Shown here: positions 26,237 through 33,682 of the stretch, piece by piece
How positions within the stretch are numbered: the first letter of the stretch is position 1
How the letters are laid out: each line of letters opens with the position of its first letter
NCBI GenBank assembly: GCA_903919075.1
Contig: CAIXGR010000027.1
Span: 1 to 39,257 of the forward strand
Origin: an uncultured Bacteroidota bacterium
GTDB lineage: Bacteria > Bacteroidota > Bacteroidia > Chitinophagales > LD1
DNA length: 39,257 bases
Direction of reading: 5' to 3'
Translations under genes and position numbers: made by a program
Notes under the pieces: generated by a model
What the model was told of the DNA's origin: nothing
What the model saw: only the letters and a program-made list of their open reading frames with translations
The model's database searches: none

Positions 26237-26252
26237 TACCAACCGTTTGGTA
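26237..26252. promoter_or_regulatory. Putative TetR operator 1, upstream of tetR
   Basis: TACCAACCGTTTGGTA has perfect 6-bp arms (TACCAA/TTGGTA) around CCGT and resembles known TetR-family operators of the ACCGACCGGTCGGT type. A TTTG inside it (26246-26249) is 20 nt before TAATATTA (26270), a weak -7 box, so binding would cover the -33 region and repress tetR. A matching site lies in front of fadN. Confidence 0.65.
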
Positions 26253-26317
26253 TATTAATAAAGTGTTTTTAATATTACCTCGAAAAGGATAAAATAAAGC
26301 CACTTTTCGAATAGTAT

Positions 26318-26914
26318 ATGCCCAAACAAAAAGCCGACGAGCAGATGATTATTGATGAAGCACTGAAACTTTTCAGGCAGAAGAGTTATTTTAATACCTC
26401 CATGTCAGATATAGCCGGTGCCTGTGGTTTACAGAAAGGCTCTTTGTATCATTATTTTCCAAGCAAAGAGGATTTAATGAAGAAGGTAATTAAACAAGTA
26501 CACGAGTTTTTTAAAACTAATGTATTTGCTCACGCCTACGATAAAAGTGTACCTCCCCAAAAACGGTTGGAGAACCTTTTTAAATCTGCCGAAAAAATAT
26601 TTTTAGATGACGAAAAGGGCTCGCTGCTTGGTAACCTGGGCGTCGAAACAGCATTGATGATACCCGAATTTGGCGAATTGGTAAGAAGGTTTTTTACCGA
26701 TTTTTTCCACGCCGTTAAAACCATTTATTTAGATAAATACCCCGAAGAAATTGCCAACGAATTGGCCGAGCGCAGTGTAGCCGAAATTGAAGGAAGTTTA
26801 ATGTTCTCGAGGGTATTTAACGATCATACTTATTTACAAAATACAACCAAAAGAATATTGAATCGTATAACAAGCGCGCCTAAGCAATCAAACACCGAAA
26901 AGGTGCCCGATTAA
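26318..26914 (+). CDS. TetR/AcrR family transcriptional regulator, probable repressor of the fad operon
   Basis: The protein has 198 residues. The N-terminal DNA-binding domain has the TetR helix-turn-helix FNTSMSDIAGACGLQKGSLY followed by HYFPSKEDLMKKVI (residues ~24-55). The remaining helical part would bind a ligand and dimerise. It lies directly upstream of the beta-oxidation operon on the same strand, and two nearly identical palindromes lie in front of it and in front of fadN. By analogy with the TetR-type FadR of Bacillus, which represses fad genes and is released by long-chain acyl-CoA, the ligand could be an acyl-CoA; that is inference. Some TetR regulators of this subfamily control detoxification genes instead. 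Confidence 0.9.
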   Translation: MPKQKADEQMIIDEALKLFRQKSYFNTSMSDIAGACGLQKGSLYHYFPSKEDLMKKVIKQVHEFFKTNVFAHAYDKSVPPQKRLENLFKSAEKIFLDDEKGSLLGNLGVETALMIPEFGELVRRFFTDFFHAVKTIYLDKYPEEIANELAERSVAEIEGSLMFSRVFNDHTYLQNTTKRILNRITSAPKQSNTEKVPD

Positions 26915-26936
26915 TAGGTTTAAAGGCTTTTTGCAA

Positions 26937-26951
26937 ACCAAACGGTCGGTA
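26937..26951. promoter_or_regulatory. Putative TetR operator 2, upstream of fadN
   Basis: ACCAAACGGTCGGTA is the reverse complement of the tetR-proximal site with one internal difference (14 of 16 positions equal over the full palindrome). It lies 23 nt after the tetR stop and ends 12 nt before a TAATATTA that resembles the weak -7 box at tetR. A TetR dimer bound here would block transcription of the fad operon. Confidence 0.65.
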
Positions 26952-26983
26952 GATTGTTGAATTAATATTAATAAGAGGTTGGA

Positions 26984-27073
26984 GGGGAGCGGTTCTCCCT
27001 TTAGGGAGTCAGAGGGTGCAGCGGAGGAAAAGGGGAGCGGTTCTCCCTTTAGGGGGTCAGAGGGTGCGGGGGG
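26984..27073. repeat. Tandem 48-bp direct repeat, two copies, in the fadN leader
   Basis: A G-rich unit beginning GGGGAGCGGTTCTCCC and continuing TTTAGGGAGTCAGAGGGTGC starts at 26984 and again at 27032, with only a few differences. Each copy holds the small hairpin CCCT-TT-AGGG. A related CCCTTTAGGGG core occurs between bamA and ompH (21049-21061). It lies between operator 2 and the fadN ATG, so it would be part of the leader RNA. Confidence 0.85.
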
Positions 27074-27108
27074 CCGATAAACGAATTTTAAAAGCAATAA
27101 ATTAAACC

Positions 27109-29550
27109 ATGGAAGTAGCAACTGAAAAAAAGACAGTAAACGTAATACCCGCCAAATCGCGAAAAATAAAAACCGTAGCGGTATTGGGTTCAGGCGTAAT
27201 GGGCTCGCGTATTGCTTTGCATTTTGCCAACATAGGCCTTAAAGTTTTTTTGCTGGACATAGTAACACCCAAATTGAGTGAAGAAGATGCAAAGAAACCG
27301 GCACTACGAAACAAAATGGTGAACGATGCTTTGGTCTTTGCATTAAAAAGCAACCCCTCTCCGGTTTACGACAAATCTTTTGCCTCAAGAATTACCACCG
27401 GCAACTTCGATGATAATTTAGACTGGATAAAAAATGCCGATTGGGTTTTAGAAGTAGTGGTTGAAAACCTCGACATCAAAAAATCGCTTTTCGAGAAGGT
27501 TGAAAAGTTCCGCAAGCCGGGCACTTTAATTACATCCAATACTTCGGGCATTCCTATTCATTTAATGAGCGAAGGGCGAAGCGATGATTTTCGCGCACAT
27601 TTCTGCGGAACGCATTATTTCAATCCGCCGCGCTATTTGCATTTGCTCGAAATTATTCCGACGCCTGAAACGCACCCCGAAGTAATAGATTTCTTAATGC
27701 ACTACGGCGATTTGTATTTAGGTAAGCAAACCGTTCTTTGTAAAGATACCCCGGCATTTATTGCCAACCGGGTTGGTGTGTTCAGCATTTGCGCCGTATT
27801 TAAGCTGCAGCAGGAAATGGATATGACTATCGACGAGATTGATGCCCTTACCGGCACCTTCACCGGTAAACCAAAATCGGCAACTTTCCGAACTACCGAT
27901 GTGGTGGGATTGGATACCATGGTTAAAGTAGCCAAAGGTGCTTACGATAATTTGCCGAACGATGAACGCAGAGACATTTTTAAATTTCCTGATTTCATCA
28001 ACAAAATGGTAGCCAATAACTGGATAGGCGATAAATCCGGACAAGGCTTTTATAAAAAAGGGAAAGATGCTACCGGTAAAAAAACATTCAGCACTTTGAA
28101 TGTAAAAACGTTGGAATATGAGCCTTCCAATAAAAAACCAAAACTACCGGTGCTTGAAGCTGGTAAACCCATTGAAAACTTAAAAGACCGCTTAAAGCTA
28201 ATTGCAAAAAGCAAGGATAAAGGCGCTGAGTTTTTAAACAAACTTTCTTTTTACGTAAATGAATATGTAAGCAAACGTATACCGGAAATTGCCAATGAAT
28301 TATATAAAATTGACGACGCCATGCGCGCCGGTTTCGGCTGGCAGCTGGGCCCGTTTGAACAGTGGGATAATGTAGGCGTGCGTAAAACTGTTGAGGTAAT
28401 GACCGCAGCGGGTTTTAACGTTGCCCCTTGGGTAAATGAAATGCTTGCCGCCCGTAATGAATCGTTTTACAAAATTGAAAACGGGATTAAGAAGTATTAC
28501 GACATCTCGACAAAATCATACAAATCAATACCAGGCAGAGAATCATTTATCATTCTTTCAGATATAGCAGCCTCCACAAAACCTGTTTGGAAATCATCGG
28601 CATGCCGCTTAGATGATATAGGTGATGGAATATTAAATATTTCGTGGAACACCAAAATGAACAGCATTGGCGGCGAAGTGCTGGAAGGCATAAACAAAGC
28701 GATTGATGTTGCCGAACAACAAGGCTGGAAGGGTGTAGTAATAGGCCACGAAGGCGAAAACTTTAGCGCCGGTGCCAACCTTGCCATGATATTTATGATG
28801 GCTATCGACCAGGATTTTGATGAGCTTGATTTTGCTGTGCGCGCTTTCCAGTCAACTACTATGCGCACACGTTATTCCGGTATACCAGTGGTAGCAGCAC
28901 CGCATCATCTTACTTTAGGTGGTGGTTGCGAGTTCACAATGCACTCCGATTCAGCCGTAGCATTAGCCGAAACTTATATTGGCTTAGTTGAAGTAGGCGT
29001 AGGCTTAATCCCCGGCGGCGGCGGCACCAAAGAAATGGCCCTGCGTGCCAGCGATGCCTACTACACCGGCGACTCTCAAATTCCGCAATTGGTAGAAAGA
29101 TTCCAAGCTATTGCAACCGCTAAAGTTGCCACATCAGCTTATGAGGCTTTTGGAATTAGTGTATTGGATAAGAAAAAAGATTTAATTGTATTGAATCAGG
29201 ACCGGTTGATTGCAGCCGCAAAAGAACGCGCCTTAGAACTATTCAACCAAGGCTACGTTCAAAAACCACAACGCACCGATATTACTGTGCTTGGCAAAAC
29301 CGGCTTAGGCGCTTTATACGCCGGTATCGCAGCCTTTAATGTTGGCGGTTACGCATCGGAACATGATATGAAGATTGCAAAGAAGATAGCTTACGTATTA
29401 TGCGGCGGCGACCTATCAACCGAAACAAAAGTTAGCGAACAATATCTTTTGGATTTAGAAAGAGAAGCGTTCCTATCACTTTGTGGAGAGAAGAAAACAT
29501 TAGAGAGAATTCAAAGCATTCTCACTTCAGGTAAACCATTAAGAAATTAA
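27109..29550 (+). CDS. fadN: Bifunctional 3-hydroxyacyl-CoA dehydrogenase / enoyl-CoA hydratase (FadN type)
   Basis: The protein has 813 residues. Unlike FadB/FadJ, the dehydrogenase comes first: a Rossmann motif VLGSGVMGSRIALHFANIG from residue 26, the HYFNPP motif near 168 with the catalytic His, and the C-terminal dehydrogenase domain to about 450. The hydratase (crotonase) domain follows: NFSAGANLAM near 550, then GGGCEF with Glu608 and LVEVGVGLIPGGGGT with Glu628, the two catalytic glutamates spaced by 20 residues as in crotonase. It should hydrate 2-enoyl-CoA and oxidise the 3-hydroxyacyl-CoA in the cytosol. It starts the fad operon with a long leader after tetR. Confidence 0.96.
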   Translation: MEVATEKKTVNVIPAKSRKIKTVAVLGSGVMGSRIALHFANIGLKVFLLDIVTPKLSEEDAKKPALRNKMVNDALVFALKSNPSPVYDKSFASRITTGNFDDNLDWIKNADWVLEVVVENLDIKKSLFEKVEKFRKPGTLITSNTSGIPIHLMSEGRSDDFRAHFCGTHYFNPPRYLHLLEIIPTPETHPEVIDFLMHYGDLYLGKQTVLCKDTPAFIANRVGVFSICAVFKLQQEMDMTIDEIDALTGTFTGKPKSATFRTTDVVGLDTMVKVAKGAYDNLPNDERRDIFKFPDFINKMVANNWIGDKSGQGFYKKGKDATGKKTFSTLNVKTLEYEPSNKKPKLPVLEAGKPIENLKDRLKLIAKSKDKGAEFLNKLSFYVNEYVSKRIPEIANELYKIDDAMRAGFGWQLGPFEQWDNVGVRKTVEVMTAAGFNVAPWVNEMLAARNESFYKIENGIKKYYDISTKSYKSIPGRESFIILSDIAASTKPVWKSSACRLDDIGDGILNISWNTKMNSIGGEVLEGINKAIDVAEQQGWKGVVIGHEGENFSAGANLAMIFMMAIDQDFDELDFAVRAFQSTTMRTRYSGIPVVAAPHHLTLGGGCEFTMHSDSAVALAETYIGLVEVGVGLIPGGGGTKEMALRASDAYYTGDSQIPQLVERFQAIATAKVATSAYEAFGISVLDKKKDLIVLNQDRLIAAAKERALELFNQGYVQKPQRTDITVLGKTGLGALYAGIAAFNVGGYASEHDMKIAKKIAYVLCGGDLSTETKVSEQYLLDLEREAFLSLCGEKKTLERIQSILTSGKPLRN

Positions 29551-29568
29551 AAGTTTAGAATAAAAAAC

Positions 29569-30744
29569 ATGGAAGCATATATAGTAGCAGGCTCAAGAAC
29601 CGCAGTAGGAAAAGCAAAAAGAGGGGGATTTCGTTTTACAAATCCAGTTGACTTGGCTTATTACACCATTATGGATTTATTGAAAAGAACACCAAGCCTG
29701 GATCCTAAACGTGTTGATGATTTAATTGTAGGCAATGCAGTGCCCGAAGCAGAACAAGGCTTACAAATGGCGCGTTGGATAGCAATTCGCTCATTACCGA
29801 TTGAAGTACCCGGTGTAACCGTAAACCGCTACTGCGGCTCGGGCCTGGAAACAATAGCCATGGCTACCGCAAAAATTAAAACCGGTATGGCCGATATTAT
29901 TATTGCCGGTGGCACCGAATCTATGAGCCTGGTTCCAACCGTAGGCTATAAAACAGCGCCCGATTATGAAGTAGCCAATACGCATCCCGAATATTATATA
30001 GGCATGGGCTTAACTGCTGAGTTAGTAGCTGCGAAGTACGGCGTTACCCGCGAAATGCAGGACGAGTTTTCATTCAACTCGCACCAAAAAGCTATTGCAG
30101 CTATCGAAGCTGGAAAATTTAAAGACGAAATAGTGCCGGTTGATATTGAAGAAACCTATTATGATGCCGCAGCCGGTAAAAAGAAAACTAGAAAATTTAC
30201 AGTAGCCGTTGATGAGGGTCCACGTAAAGATACTACCCGTGAAGCCCTCGCTGCATTGAAACCGGCTTTTAAAGTAGGTGGCTCTGTTACTGCCGGTAAC
30301 TCATCGCAAACATCTGATGGCGCAGCCTTTGTTATAGTAGCCAGCGAGTGGGCAGTAAAGGAATTTAAACTTACACCTATTGCAAGATTAATTACCGCTT
30401 CATCGGTTGGTGTTGACCCTACTATTATGGGCATAGGCCCCGTATCAGCAGTGCCTAAGGCATTAAAGCAGGCAGGGCTAAGTTTAAATGATATTGACTT
30501 AATAGAATTGAACGAAGCTTTCGCAGCACAAGCAGTTGCCGTTACTAACGAATTAAAATTAGACAAAGATATTTTGAATGTTAACGGTGGCGGCATTGCA
30601 TTGGGCCATGCCCTCGGCAGCACCGGTGGCCGGTTAACTGTTCAAATTATTAATGAATTAAAAAGAAGAAATAAAAGATACGGCCTTGTTACCGCTTGTA
30701 TTGGTGGCGGACAGGGAATTGCCGGAATTATTGAAAGACTATAA
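29569..30744 (+). CDS. fadA: Acetyl-CoA acyltransferase (3-ketoacyl-CoA thiolase)
   Basis: The protein has 391 residues, the standard thiolase length. The nucleophilic Cys89 is in NRYCGSGLETI, His347 in ALGHALGSTGG, and the second Cys377 in TACIGGGQG, so all catalytic residues are present. It cleaves 3-ketoacyl-CoA with CoA to acetyl-CoA and a shortened acyl-CoA. It starts 18 nt behind fadN and should form the thiolase partner of that protein. It is cytosolic. A degradative thiolase is preferred over a biosynthetic acetoacetyl-CoA thiolase because of its operon. Confidence 0.96.
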   Translation: MEAYIVAGSRTAVGKAKRGGFRFTNPVDLAYYTIMDLLKRTPSLDPKRVDDLIVGNAVPEAEQGLQMARWIAIRSLPIEVPGVTVNRYCGSGLETIAMATAKIKTGMADIIIAGGTESMSLVPTVGYKTAPDYEVANTHPEYYIGMGLTAELVAAKYGVTREMQDEFSFNSHQKAIAAIEAGKFKDEIVPVDIEETYYDAAAGKKKTRKFTVAVDEGPRKDTTREALAALKPAFKVGGSVTAGNSSQTSDGAAFVIVASEWAVKEFKLTPIARLITASSVGVDPTIMGIGPVSAVPKALKQAGLSLNDIDLIELNEAFAAQAVAVTNELKLDKDILNVNGGGIALGHALGSTGGRLTVQIINELKRRNKRYGLVTACIGGGQGIAGIIERL

Positions 30745-30829
30745 CAACAAACCGAATTATCCGTATAACAATAAATTCTTGTGCTACACAAATTCTAAAT
30801 ACTTGATACTTAATACTAAATATTAACCA

Positions 30830-32638
30830 ATGGAAACCAAAACAGAAAAAAAAACCTTCTTAAAAGGCGGCGAGTTTGTAATTCGTGAATCATCATGGGA
30901 AGAGACTTATATACCGGAGCAGATAACTGAAGAGCAGCAGATGATGCGCAATACAGCCAAAGATTTTTTGAAAACAGAAATTCTTCCGGTATTAGACCGA
31001 TTAGATGCGCAGGAAGATGGCTTGACGGTAGAAAAATTAAATAAGCTAGGCGAACTGGGCATGTTAGGCCTTACAATTCCCGAGCAATATGGGGGCTCCG
31101 GTGTCGATTTCACCACCTCAACTTTTGTTGGCGAAGTATTCGGCAGCGCACATGGCTTTACGGTTTCAATAGGTGCACAAACTGGTATCGGCACATTGCC
31201 AATTCTTTATTATGGTACCGAAGAGCAACGTAATAAATTTCTTCCCAAACTTGCATCCGGCGAGTTGAAATCTGCCTACTGCTTAACCGAGCCCGGTTCC
31301 GGTTCCGATGCATTAGGTGCAAAAACCAAAGCTGAATTAACGCCAGATGGCAATCATTATATTCTTAACGGACAGAAAATTTTTATTACCAACGCAGGCT
31401 TTGCCGATATATTTATTGTATTCGCCAAAATAAATGGCGACGACAAAAAATTTACCGCTTTCATTGTCGAAAAAACTTTCGAAGGTGTAAGCCTGGGCTT
31501 GGAAGAAAAAAAGATGGGTATCAAATCATCATCTACCCGTCCGGTGTTTTTTAATAATGTAAAAGTGCCTAAAGAAAACTTGTTAGGCGAAATAGGTAAA
31601 GGCTACAAAATCGCTTTTCAGATATTAAACGTAGGCCGTTACAAATTGGGTAGCGCTACTATTGGTGCTTCAAAAACCGCATTGGATACTACAGTTAAAT
31701 ATGCCTGCGAAAGACAACAGTTTAAAACCCCCATTGCACAGTTTGGTGCTATAAAACACAAGTTAGGCGAAATGGGTATCAGGCTATGGGCTGCCGAAGC
31801 AGCTTCATTCCGCCTATGCGGACTTATTCATGAGAAGGAGCATGCTTTACAGGAATCCGGTGCTTCGTTAACTGATGTGCTTACCGGTGGTGCCGAAGAA
31901 TATGCTATTGAGTGCGCTTTGCTGAAAATAGTTGGCAGCGAAGTATTAGACTTTGTAATTGATGAATGCTTACAAACATACGGCGGCTATGGCTTTATTG
32001 AAGAATACCCAATGGCCCGCGCTTACCGCGATTCTCGTATCAACCGTATTTTCGAAGGCACTAATGAAATCAACCGTTTGCTTTCGGTAGATACTTTATT
32101 GAAACGCGCCATGAAAGGCCAAATAGATTTGATGACACCCGGTGCAGCTATTCAAAAAGAATTGATGAGCATACCTGATTTTTCATCGACTGATACTGAT
32201 GATGTTTTTGCTGCAGAAAAGAAGGCGCTGAGAAATGCAAAAAAAGCATTCCTGTTAGTAGCCGGTGGTGCAGTTCAAAAACTAATGATGGAACTGGAAA
32301 AAGAACAGGAAATTATCATGCACGCAGCCGATGTATTGATCGACATATTCGTTATGGAATCAGCCCTTCTTCGCGCCGAAAAATTAATGAATTTGCAAGG
32401 CCAGCAAGCTGCGCAAATTTATATCGATATGGTAAAATCACTTTTCTTTGATGCTATGGACCGTATCAACATCAACGGCAAACAGGCACTTGCAGCATTT
32501 GCTGAAGGTGATGACCTTCGCCTCATGATCATGGGATTAAAGAGATTTACTAAATACGAAATGGTAAATACTAAAAACACCCGTCGTGCCATTGCCGATA
32601 AAATGATTGCCGAAAACGGATATTGTTTTTGGAGTTAA
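30830..32638 (+). CDS. Acyl-CoA dehydrogenase with long C-terminal extension (FadE type)
   Basis: The protein has 602 residues. An N-terminal acyl-CoA dehydrogenase domain, the FAD-binding middle domain (AYCLTEPGSGSDALGAKT) and the C-terminal domain are followed by about 170 extra helical residues. The base, Glu409, is in RIFEGTNEI, preceded by the YGGYGFIEEYPMARAYRD block. The size and extension resemble VLCAD-type and Bacillus FadE proteins rather than the ~380-residue short-chain type. It performs the first, FAD-linked step of beta-oxidation. It is 85 nt downstream of fadA and is closed by a strong terminator, so the operon is fadN-fadA-fadE, as in Bacillus. Confidence 0.95.
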   Translation: METKTEKKTFLKGGEFVIRESSWEETYIPEQITEEQQMMRNTAKDFLKTEILPVLDRLDAQEDGLTVEKLNKLGELGMLGLTIPEQYGGSGVDFTTSTFVGEVFGSAHGFTVSIGAQTGIGTLPILYYGTEEQRNKFLPKLASGELKSAYCLTEPGSGSDALGAKTKAELTPDGNHYILNGQKIFITNAGFADIFIVFAKINGDDKKFTAFIVEKTFEGVSLGLEEKKMGIKSSSTRPVFFNNVKVPKENLLGEIGKGYKIAFQILNVGRYKLGSATIGASKTALDTTVKYACERQQFKTPIAQFGAIKHKLGEMGIRLWAAEAASFRLCGLIHEKEHALQESGASLTDVLTGGAEEYAIECALLKIVGSEVLDFVIDECLQTYGGYGFIEEYPMARAYRDSRINRIFEGTNEINRLLSVDTLLKRAMKGQIDLMTPGAAIQKELMSIPDFSSTDTDDVFAAEKKALRNAKKAFLLVAGGAVQKLMMELEKEQEIIMHAADVLIDIFVMESALLRAEKLMNLQGQQAAQIYIDMVKSLFFDAMDRININGKQALAAFAEGDDLRLMIMGLKRFTKYEMVNTKNTRRAIADKMIAENGYCFWS

Positions 32639-32663
32639 AACAAGCTTCTACAATAATTAAAAT

Positions 32664-32706
32664 AAAAAGCGCTGCCAAATTCAACGGGCGGCGCTTTTTA
32701 TTTTTT
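32664..32706 (+). terminator. Intrinsic terminator of the fad operon
   Basis: A GC-rich stem with arms AAAAAGCGCTGCC (32664-32676) and GGCGGCGCTTTTT (32687-32699), one G-T pair, is followed by a T-run. It lies 25 nt after the acyl-CoA dehydrogenase stop. The symmetric A and T tracts could make it work on both strands. Confidence 0.88.
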
Positions 32707-32746
32707 GTTGTATCTTCTGTTTTTTGAATTTAATATTACGGCCTTT

Positions 32747-32881
32747 GAGAATTTTCCGCTAAGAAATTCATGTAATGCAGCGTTAAAAAATGGATGCTGT
32801 TTGAGCTTGCTTCAATGTTATTGGCGTTGGCGAGTTCATCCATTTTAGCGAAATGAAATGAATTTCAGCTTAAAATCCTCA
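32747..32881. repeat. Long imperfect palindromic element A (REP-like)
   Basis: The left arm 32747-32796 and right arm 32838-32881 are imperfect reverse complements over about 45 nt. The tip holds GCTGTTTGAGC (32796-32806) and GGCGAGTTC (32829-32837), and the left base holds CCGCTAAGAAATT (32756-32768). The same boxes in the same order occur in element B (39022-39165), where the stem sequence is different but again self-complementary. It fills most of the 374-nt gap between the fad terminator and the next gene. Confidence 0.75.
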
Positions 32882-32897
32882 CAGCCTTGATTTTTTG

Positions 32898-32923
32898 GTT
32901 CTTTTTGATCAAGCAAAAAGAAC
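32898..32923. repeat. Perfect 10-bp inverted repeat GTTCTTTTTG / CAAAAAGAAC
   Basis: Arms 32898-32907 and 32914-32923 are exact reverse complements around a 6-nt ATCAAG loop. Similar GTTnCTTTTTG hairpins are, as I recall, abundant in intergenic regions of Bacteroidota. It directly follows element A and lies 90 nt before the next ATG; it may be part of a composite repeat unit or a weak terminator. Confidence 0.8.
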
Positions 32924-33012
32924 AATTGTCTGCTCAAGTTAACACTTCACGCATTGCCGTTTGTAAGGAAACAAAGCCCCACGCGTGCTATTTGCTATTT
33001 TTACTGGCTTTT

Positions 33013-33678
33013 ATGAACTCGAAAACCGCATTAATTATAGGCGCTACCGGATTAACCGGTGCCGAATGTTTGCGCCTGTTATTGCAATCCGATAATTACA
33101 ATAAAGTAATTGCGCTTGTAAGAAAACCACTTGAAATTAGCCATCCTAAGCTGTTACCTCTAGTAGTTGATTTCGAAAACCTCGAACAATATGCCCCGCA
33201 AATAAAAGCCGACGACATTTACTGTGCTATTGGCACCACCATCGCCAAAGCTGGCAGCCAGCAGGCATTTAAAAAAGTAGATTATGAAATTCCGTTAAAG
33301 GTGGCACAATTGGCATTACAGAATGGGGCAAAAAAGTTTATTTTGGTTTCGTCAATGGGTGCAAATGCCAAGTCGGGCATTTTTTACAGCCGTGTGAAAG
33401 GAGAGTTGGAAGAAGCCATTAAAAAGCTGAACTATTTGTCGTTTATTATATTTCGCCCTTCTCTTTTACTTGGCAACAGAAAAGAAAAGCGAACCGGAGA
33501 AGCAATAGGCAGGTGGATGTCGGAAAAATTATCTTTTCTTTTTAGCGGGCCGCTTAAAAAATATAAAGGTACGCCGGTAGATGTATTGGCCAAAGCCATG
33601 CTTAAAGCTGCTATGCAGAATATTAACGGTGTTCGCATTATTGAAAATGAAGAGATATTTATTTTAGCTGAACAATAA
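33013..33678 (+). CDS. NAD(P)-binding oxidoreductase, atypical SDR (HTATIP2-like)
   Basis: From the ATG at 33013 the protein has 221 residues; the frame is open to a TTG at 32887 but that part lies in a hairpin repeat and reads as junk. The Rossmann dinucleotide motif ALIIGATGLTGAECLRLLL starts near residue 5. Other blocks are YCAIGTTIAKAGSQQAFKKVDYE, KFILVSSMGANAKS and YSRVKGELEEAI, the last two corresponding to the SDR Ser and Tyr-x-x-x-Lys region. These small epimerase-like proteins lack a confirmed substrate. It is the first gene of the run to lptC, with 4 nt to the next gene. Confidence 0.9.
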   Translation: MNSKTALIIGATGLTGAECLRLLLQSDNYNKVIALVRKPLEISHPKLLPLVVDFENLEQYAPQIKADDIYCAIGTTIAKAGSQQAFKKVDYEIPLKVAQLALQNGAKKFILVSSMGANAKSGIFYSRVKGELEEAIKKLNYLSFIIFRPSLLLGNRKEKRTGEAIGRWMSEKLSFLFSGPLKKYKGTPVDVLAKAMLKAAMQNINGVRIIENEEIFILAEQ

Positions 33679-33682
33679 ATAA

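Noticed and set aside
26043-26317. Shared regulation of tryptophan dioxygenase by the TetR protein
   Set aside because: The operator is about 200 nt from the kynA start and overlaps the tetR promoter only; no second site lies near kynA.
26984-27073. Two-copy repeat considered as a CRISPR remnant or att site
   Set aside because: The copies are directly adjacent with no spacers, there are no cas or integrase genes, and a related core is present elsewhere in the window.
30159-30623. Minus-strand open frame of 154 codons inside fadA
   Set aside because: It is fully antisense to the intact thiolase and shows no protein-like features.
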